From: Actinomycetota bacterium
GTDB lineage: Bacteria; Actinomycetota; Actinomycetes; Nanopelagicales; Nanopelagicaceae
DNA: 19,290 nt
NCBI GenBank assembly: GCA_947465365.1
Contig: CANIAV010000001.1
Location: 1-19,290 of the forward strand
Direction: 5' to 3'
The notes below the pieces were generated by a model. That model had not been told where the DNA came from, searched no databases, and saw only the letters and a program-made list of their open reading frames with translations. Below, in pieces: positions 14,262 through 19,290 of this stretch; within the stretch, counting starts at the first letter, position 1, and each line of letters opens with the position of its first letter. A program made the position numbers and the translations under genes.

Positions 14262-15647
14262 ATGGCAACCAACTTCTCTGGCAAGAAAATACTAATCCTG
14301 GGTGCAGGAGTTACTGGATTAGCGGTTGCTGGCTCACTTTCCAAACGTGGCGCGGAAATTTCATTTGCCGATGATCAAGTTACAGAAGTTGTTGGCTTCG
14401 CAGTTGAACCTTCCAATAAATATAAAGCAACGAACTTCGATGCGCTCGTGGTCTCACCTGGCTGGAAGAGCGATCACCCTTTAATTACACAAGCGATTGC
14501 TGGCGGAATTGAATTACTAAATGAAGTAGACCTAGCCTGGCAAATTCGTAATGAACTAGCTCCAAGCCAGCGCTGGATCGCCCTTACAGGCACCAATGGC
14601 AAGACAACAACTGTCGAGATGGCCGCTGCCATGTTACGTGAGGGTGGAATATCAGCTAGCGCTTGCGGAAATGTTGGTACGACAGTTATTGAGAGTGTAG
14701 AAAGTGCTGAAAAATTTGATGTGCTTGTTCTTGAGCTCTCCTCATTTCAACTCCACTGGATGCGTGAGGCATCTTTTGTAGCGGCAGCGATTTTAAATAT
14801 TGCACAAGATCACGTTGATTGGCATGGTGGATTTGAAGCATATGCACAAGCGAAGATGTCTATTCTGGATCGTGCCAGCACTGGAATATTCAATGGTGAT
14901 GATGCCGAAGTAGTTGCTAGAGCAACACACTGGCGGGGTAGAAAAGTCTTCTTCTCGCTCGATACTCCAGGACCCGGCGAGATCGGTGTCGTAGAAGAAC
15001 TTTTGGTAGATCGCGCCTTTGTAAGTGATCCACAAGAAGCAGCGATGATTTCAGAAGTTATTGATGTGATTCCCACTGTTCCACATAACGTATCCAATGC
15101 TCTGGCTGCTGCTGGCTTAGCGCGTGCGGTAGGTGTAAACCATGCGCCAATTCAAGCCGCTCTTCAAAAGTTTAAATTGGGGCGCCATCGGATTGAAAAC
15201 ATTTTCTCTAAAGATGAGATCAACTGGGTAGATGACTCCAAGGCAACTAACCCACATGCTGCCGCAGCATCACTTATGGCAACCCTTTCCGCCATTTGGA
15301 TTGCGGGGGGCTTAGCCAAGGGCGCAGAAATGTCCGATTTAATTTCGCGCTGTAAGTCTCGCATTAAGACAGCGATATTAATCGGGGCCGATCGTGAATT
15401 AATTGCTGCAGAGCTTAGAGCGCAAGCACCTAACATTGAAATTCTTTATATCGATGCACCTGTGTCGTATCAACGTGGTGGTGGCGATAACTCTCTAATG
15501 GAGGAAGTCGTGAAAGCCGCCAAAGTTCGCGCCGTTTCGGGCGATACTGTGCTGCTGGCTCCGGCATGCGCATCAATGGATCAATTCATCTCTTACGCGG
15601 ACCGCGGCGATCGTTTTGCAAAAGCTGTACTAAAGGAGAACTCATGA
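14262..15647 (+). CDS. murD: UDP-N-acetylmuramoyl-L-alanine--D-glutamate ligase
   Basis: The protein has 461 residues. The N-terminal Rossmann-like domain has GAGVTG at 14-19 and the SPGWKSDHP loop (65-73). The P-loop GTNGKTT is at 110-116, followed by LELSSFQL and the NIAQDHVDWHG motif. The C-terminal domain has the WVDDSKATNPHAA segment. It adds D-glutamate to UDP-MurNAc-L-alanine, the second stem-peptide step. The start follows an AAGG 8 nt upstream and a 12-bp gap after mraY. Its end overlaps ftsW as ATGA. Confidence 0.95.
   Translation: MATNFSGKKILILGAGVTGLAVAGSLSKRGAEISFADDQVTEVVGFAVEPSNKYKATNFDALVVSPGWKSDHPLITQAIAGGIELLNEVDLAWQIRNELAPSQRWIALTGTNGKTTTVEMAAAMLREGGISASACGNVGTTVIESVESAEKFDVLVLELSSFQLHWMREASFVAAAILNIAQDHVDWHGGFEAYAQAKMSILDRASTGIFNGDDAEVVARATHWRGRKVFFSLDTPGPGEIGVVEELLVDRAFVSDPQEAAMISEVIDVIPTVPHNVSNALAAAGLARAVGVNHAPIQAALQKFKLGRHRIENIFSKDEINWVDDSKATNPHAAAASLMATLSAIWIAGGLAKGAEMSDLISRCKSRIKTAILIGADRELIAAELRAQAPNIEILYIDAPVSYQRGGGDNSLMEEVVKAAKVRAVSGDTVLLAPACASMDQFISYADRGDRFAKAVLKENS
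15632..15638 (+). promoter_or_regulatory. Ribosome binding site deciding the ftsW start
   Basis: AAAGGAG ends 5 nt before the ATG at 15644. This is one of the clearest Shine-Dalgarno sequences in the cluster and rules out the in-frame start at 15566 inside murD. Confidence 0.7.
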
Positions 15648-16822
15648 ACGCAACGGGACAGAAATTTCTGGCAAAGCCAGTTAATAACTTCTATATCTTG
15701 GCGATTAGTGCACTCTCGTTATCGGTCATCGGATTGGTTATGGTCTTCTCGGCCTCATCGATCCATTCATTAGATACAAAGGGCAACGCGGTCGCAATTG
15801 TCTTGCGCCAACTAGCATTCTTTATAATTTCAATTCCCTTGGCGGTTTATCTCTCGCAGCGCACTTTGCCGCAGTGGCGATTGCTCGCCCGTTTTGGTCT
15901 ACTAATCTCTGCAGCGATCTTGATAATTCTGCAAATTCCGGGGGTCGGCAAGACGGTAAATGGAAATACCAACTGGATTGCGCTGCCCTTTGTAGATATT
16001 CAACCAAGTGAGCTCTCTAAGTTCCTCTTGATCTTGTGGGCTAGTTATATGTTGGCTAATCAAGAGCGCAATGGGAAAACCCGTGTAAATGTCTTCCTGT
16101 TAATCGGACCAGGCTTCGTTGTAATCATGGCTTTTGTAATGCTGGGCCATGATTTAGGAACAACTTGCGTGATCGCCGCCATTCTTGGTGGCTTACTCTT
16201 CGTCTCTGGAATTGAATTGCGAATCCTGGGCACCTTGGTTGCAGTCGGTGCAATTGGTTTGGCAGTCTCTATCGTCACGGCAAGTTATCGCGCTAGCCGC
16301 TTCCTAGTAGTTCTTGATCCCTTCGCGGCCGCCGATTATAAAAATGCAGGTTGGCAACCAGCACATAGTCTTCTTGGTTTAGCCAGTGGTGGAATCTTTG
16401 GAGTTGGATTAGGCGGAAGCCGCCAGAAATGGGGCAATCTCGCTGAAGCACATACCGATTTTATCTTTGCAGTAATTGGCGAGGAACTTGGATTACTAGG
16501 CACACTATTAGTTCTATCTCTTTTAGCAGCGTTGATCTACTCCATATTTAAAATTGCGCTGCGCTGTAAAGATCCGATGTCTCGCTATGTTGGCGCTGGT
16601 ATCGGTTGCTGGATCGCAGTACAAACAGTTCTCAATGTTGGTTCAGCTACCAGCGTTCTTCCGGTTGTCGGTGTGACCCTGCCCTTTGTTTCTTATGGTG
16701 GCTCAGCTTTAATCTCGCTCTATATTGGATTGGGATATGTATTTGGTAGCGCCTTACGCGATCCAGAAGTCAAAGGCGAACTACAAAAAGCGATAGAACG
16801 GCGTAGATTAAGCACATCATGA
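15644..16822 (+). CDS. ftsW: Septal peptidoglycan glycosyltransferase FtsW (SEDS family)
   Basis: The protein has 392 residues from the ATG at 15644 and about ten membrane helices. SEDS motifs seen are DIQPSELSKF, GHDLGTT, the DPFAAADYKNAGWQPAHS loop, GLGGSRQKWGNLAEAHTDFIFAVIGEELG (residues near the fourth extracytoplasmic loop) and LPFVSYGGSALIS. D231 in the extracytoplasmic loop aligns by eye with the essential aspartate of FtsW/RodA (D297 in E. coli FtsW). It polymerises glycan strands from lipid II together with FtsI. Position in the dcw cluster between murD and murG identifies it as FtsW and not RodA. It overlaps murD and murG by ATGA each. Confidence 0.95.
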   Translation: MNATGQKFLAKPVNNFYILAISALSLSVIGLVMVFSASSIHSLDTKGNAVAIVLRQLAFFIISIPLAVYLSQRTLPQWRLLARFGLLISAAILIILQIPGVGKTVNGNTNWIALPFVDIQPSELSKFLLILWASYMLANQERNGKTRVNVFLLIGPGFVVIMAFVMLGHDLGTTCVIAAILGGLLFVSGIELRILGTLVAVGAIGLAVSIVTASYRASRFLVVLDPFAAADYKNAGWQPAHSLLGLASGGIFGVGLGGSRQKWGNLAEAHTDFIFAVIGEELGLLGTLLVLSLLAALIYSIFKIALRCKDPMSRYVGAGIGCWIAVQTVLNVGSATSVLPVVGVTLPFVSYGGSALISLYIGLGYVFGSALRDPEVKGELQKAIERRRLSTS

Positions 16823-17901
16823 GAGTTATCTTTGCCGGTGGCGGAACTGCAGGTCACGTAGAGCCGGCCCTGGCAGTTGCCCGCCTTTGGCGAGAAAAAC
16901 ACCCCGAAGATTTAATCGAATTTGTTGGCACCGCCAAGGGTCTAGAGAATCAATTAGTTCCAGCAGCAAGATTTGAATTGCACCAAATTCCAAAGGTGAT
17001 TCTGCCACGCAAGATCAGCCTCGCACTTTTTATCGCACCATTTACCCTTTTTAAATCTTTCGCGAGCGCACGTCAGATAATGAAGGGCGCTGATCTCTTG
17101 ATTGGTTTTGGGGGATATGTATCGGCTCCTGCTTATCTTGCCGCCAAGTCACTGCAAATTCCCTTTGTGGTGCATGAAGCAAATGCCAAAGCTGGATTTG
17201 CCAATCGCTTAGGTGCGCGGCTTACTCCATATGTTGCAATCGCACAGGCGACCCAGAACAGGTTGATGGCAAAAGCTTTGATTACTGGCATTCCACTTCG
17301 GCCAGATGTTGCTACCGCTTTTAACAATTGCGGCTCCGAATGGTCGGCGGCTCGAGCCAAGGCAAAGTCGGATCTCGGTTTTTCAGCAAATGCACCGCTA
17401 ATTCTTGCTTTCTTCGGTTCACAAGGGTCGGTCGCTCTAAATAAAGTTATAGCGGAATCTCTTCCTACTTTGCTATCGCAAGGCAGCCAACTTATGCATG
17501 CGGTCGGAAAGTTAAATCCATTGCCGGCAGCGCAAGAGCGCTATAAATCTGTGGCTTATATTGAAGATATGGCAACGGCGTATCTAGCTGCAGATCTGAT
17601 CATCAGCCGCAGTGGCGCAATCTCGTGCTCTGAAATAAGCGCCCTTGGCAGATACGCGTTATTTATTCCACTACCAATTGGAAATGGCGAACAACGCTTT
17701 AACGCAAGTCAGGTAATAGAACAAGGACGCGGCGAACTAATTGAGCAGAACCTTTTTTCAGCAGCGTGGTTAGCTAGCAATTTAAATCGACTCTTATCGC
17801 AGGCAGATGGCTCACCAATTGCTGGTTCAGGAAGTGATTTGCAAGCAACGGAGAAGATAGTTAATTTCATGGAACACGCGCATATGGCAAGAGTGAGTTA
17901 A
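16819..17901 (+). CDS. murG: UDP-GlcNAc:lipid I GlcNAc transferase (lipid II synthase)
   Basis: The protein has 360 residues of the GT28/GT-B fold. The N-terminal glycine loop GGGTAGHVEPAL is at 7-18 with H13. VVHEANAKAGFANRLGAR starts at 117. The C-terminal half has GSQGSVALNKVI, YIEDMATAYLAADLIISRSGA and PIGNGEQRFNA, which bind UDP-GlcNAc. It converts lipid I to lipid II at the inner membrane face. The A in GGGTAGH is common in Actinobacteria. The ATG overlaps the ftsW stop by 4 bp, and its stop shares one base with the murC start. Confidence 0.95.
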   Translation: MRVIFAGGGTAGHVEPALAVARLWREKHPEDLIEFVGTAKGLENQLVPAARFELHQIPKVILPRKISLALFIAPFTLFKSFASARQIMKGADLLIGFGGYVSAPAYLAAKSLQIPFVVHEANAKAGFANRLGARLTPYVAIAQATQNRLMAKALITGIPLRPDVATAFNNCGSEWSAARAKAKSDLGFSANAPLILAFFGSQGSVALNKVIAESLPTLLSQGSQLMHAVGKLNPLPAAQERYKSVAYIEDMATAYLAADLIISRSGAISCSEISALGRYALFIPLPIGNGEQRFNASQVIEQGRGELIEQNLFSAAWLASNLNRLLSQADGSPIAGSGSDLQATEKIVNFMEHAHMARVS

Positions 17902-19286
17902 TGGCTAGCCAATTGAGCCAGTGGTCTGGCAAGCGCTTGCACTTCATCGGAATAGGTGGAGCCGGAATGAGCGGCCTTGCGCGTATCGCACTTTCCCATG
18001 GCATCACTGTCTCTGGTTCTGATGCTAAAGATTCAACGGTCTTAAGTGCGCTGAGCGCCCTTGGTGCTCAAGTACATCCTGCGCATCTGGCCGATCAGGT
18101 AAATGGCGCTGATTTTGTAATTTACTCAACTGCAATTAGCCAAACAAATGTCGAGCTAGTTCGCGCGCATGAATTGAGTTTGCCAGTGTTGACTCGCGCC
18201 CAAGCACTCGCGACTTTGATGTCTGAATCAAAGAGTATTGCCGTTGCCGGCACTCATGGAAAAACGACAACCTCATCAATGCTTACCGTTGCGCTACAAG
18301 CATGTGGCTTGGATCCATCTTTTGCAATTGGTGGCACTTTGACTTCATCTGGTTCAAACGCCCATCGTGGAACCGGAAACCTATTCGTTGCCGAGGCTGA
18401 CGAATCCGATGGTTCTTTTATTGAATACCGCCCATTTGCAGCTATCGTCACAAATGTTGAACATGACCACGTTGATTACTTTGCTACCGAAGCTGATGTA
18501 ACTAAAGCTTTCACTGCGTTTGTCGAAACCATCGCCAAGGATGGCTACCTGATCTATTGCGCAGACGATCATGGATCGGCAGATCTAGCTGGAACCGTTA
18601 CTGATTTGAATCTGATCTCTTATGGCACTCGCGAAGGTGCAGATCTATTTATTGATTCAATCAATTTGTTGCCTATGGGTTCGACCGCGCGAGTTCTTTG
18701 GAAGGGTCGCACTATCGGCAACCTTTCATTGCAGGTGCCAGGTCTACACAATGTTTTAAATGCTGGTGCAGCACTTGCTATGGCGCTAGTACTGGGCGCA
18801 CCTGCCGCAGAGGCGCTGACTGGACTGGCAAGTTTTCATGGCACCGGAAGACGTTTTGAGTTAAAGGCAACCGTCCACGGGATTCGCGTCGTCGATGATT
18901 ATGGACACCATCCAACTGAAATTGATGTCACGCTAAACGCGGCAAAGCGATATGCCGGCGAGGGGCGAGTTTTAGTTGTTTTTCAACCGCATCGATATTC
19001 ACGAACCCAAGCATTTATGAATCAATTTGCCAAAGCTCTAAGTATTGCTGACGAAGTGGTGCTGCTTGAAGTTTACGCAGCAAGTGAGAAGCCGATACCT
19101 GGTATTACTTCGCAAACAATCACTGAACAGATGACCAACGGCCATTTCATTCCCAATTTTTTAGAGGCGACCGAATGGGTGATTGCAGAAGCCAAGCCTG
19201 GTGATGTAATCCTCACTCTCGGTGCGGGAGATGTTAATTCACTTGCGCCAATTATTAGCGATGGCCTAGCGCGGCGATTTAATTAA
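17901..19286 (+). CDS. murC: UDP-N-acetylmuramate--L-alanine ligase
   Basis: The protein has 461 residues. The N-terminal nucleotide-binding domain has HFIGIGGAGMSGLA at 14-27, the central domain the P-loop GTHGKTT at 117-123 and EADESDGSF, and the C-terminal domain DDYGHHPTEI with the following FQPHRYSRT motif. It adds L-alanine to UDP-MurNAc, the first stem-peptide step. Placement after murG and before the ftsQ/ftsZ end of the cluster is usual for Actinobacteria. The start shares one base with the murG stop (TAATG). The ORF is complete, ending four bases before the window edge. Confidence 0.95.
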   Translation: MASQLSQWSGKRLHFIGIGGAGMSGLARIALSHGITVSGSDAKDSTVLSALSALGAQVHPAHLADQVNGADFVIYSTAISQTNVELVRAHELSLPVLTRAQALATLMSESKSIAVAGTHGKTTTSSMLTVALQACGLDPSFAIGGTLTSSGSNAHRGTGNLFVAEADESDGSFIEYRPFAAIVTNVEHDHVDYFATEADVTKAFTAFVETIAKDGYLIYCADDHGSADLAGTVTDLNLISYGTREGADLFIDSINLLPMGSTARVLWKGRTIGNLSLQVPGLHNVLNAGAALAMALVLGAPAAEALTGLASFHGTGRRFELKATVHGIRVVDDYGHHPTEIDVTLNAAKRYAGEGRVLVVFQPHRYSRTQAFMNQFAKALSIADEVVLLEVYAASEKPIPGITSQTITEQMTNGHFIPNFLEATEWVIAEAKPGDVILTLGAGDVNSLAPIISDGLARRFN

Positions 19287-19290
19287 ATGC
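19287..19290 (+). CDS. Possible start codon of the next dcw gene (ftsQ or murB), cut by the window edge
   Basis: ATG follows the murC TAA with no spacer, and only one further base is visible. In related gene orders ftsQ (or murB) comes next. The call rests on position alone. Confidence 0.3.

Overview
The window reads as a chromosomal segment of an actinobacterium. The evidence is the gene order (dinB, DUF3040, mraZ, rsmH, ftsL-like, ftsI, murE, murF, mraY, murD, ftsW, murG, murC), a TCGAAC-N4-GTTCGA LexA box of the actinobacterial type, a structured leader in the position of the actinobacterial mraW RNA motif, and a MurE with the DNPR signature of meso-diaminopimelate addition. Base composition is clearly lower in GC than Streptomyces or Mycobacterium, and genes are packed with overlaps or gaps of a few bases. 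Together this suggests a streamlined, low-GC lineage such as freshwater Nanopelagicales (acI). That placement is an inference; no composition or phylogeny was computed.

Region 1 (1-1020, minus strand): the 5' part of a TauE/SafE-family permease that runs off the left edge, and upstream of it a DoxX-family membrane protein. They are separated by a hairpin with a short U-run. The doxX promoter carries a perfect 11-bp inverted repeat over its -35 element, a likely operator.

Region 2 (1040-6331, plus strand): a DNA-damage cassette. A good promoter (TTGACC-N17-TACTTT) is followed at once by a perfect LexA box. Behind it lie a DUF6504 protein, a DnaE2-type error-prone polymerase III alpha subunit whose PHP metal site is visibly degenerate, and a DinB-type Y-family polymerase with intact catalytic residues, overlapping dnaE2 by ATGA. 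A DUF3040 membrane protein follows, then a strong intrinsic terminator. No imuA' or imuB gene is present here.

Region 3 (6332-19290, plus strand): the division and cell wall (dcw) cluster. The mraZ promoter region holds eight consecutive 10-bp units ending in G-rich pentamers, a long phased array of MraZ-box-like repeats that overlaps the predicted promoter. Between mraZ and rsmH there is a 100-nt structured RNA. Downstream genes encode 16S rRNA methylation (RsmH), the divisome proteins FtsL-like, FtsI and FtsW, and the peptidoglycan precursor pathway: MurE and MurF (stem peptide), MraY (lipid I), MurD and MurC (earlier ligases) and MurG (lipid II). FtsW and FtsI then polymerise and cross-link the septal wall. 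Almost every junction from ftsL to murC is a 1-8 bp overlap or a gap of 12 bp or less, so the cluster is probably transcribed and translated as one coupled unit. It continues past the right edge, where an ATG directly follows the murC stop.

No tRNA, rRNA, CRISPR array, insertion sequence or phage gene was seen. No gene-free stretch exceeds 190 bases.
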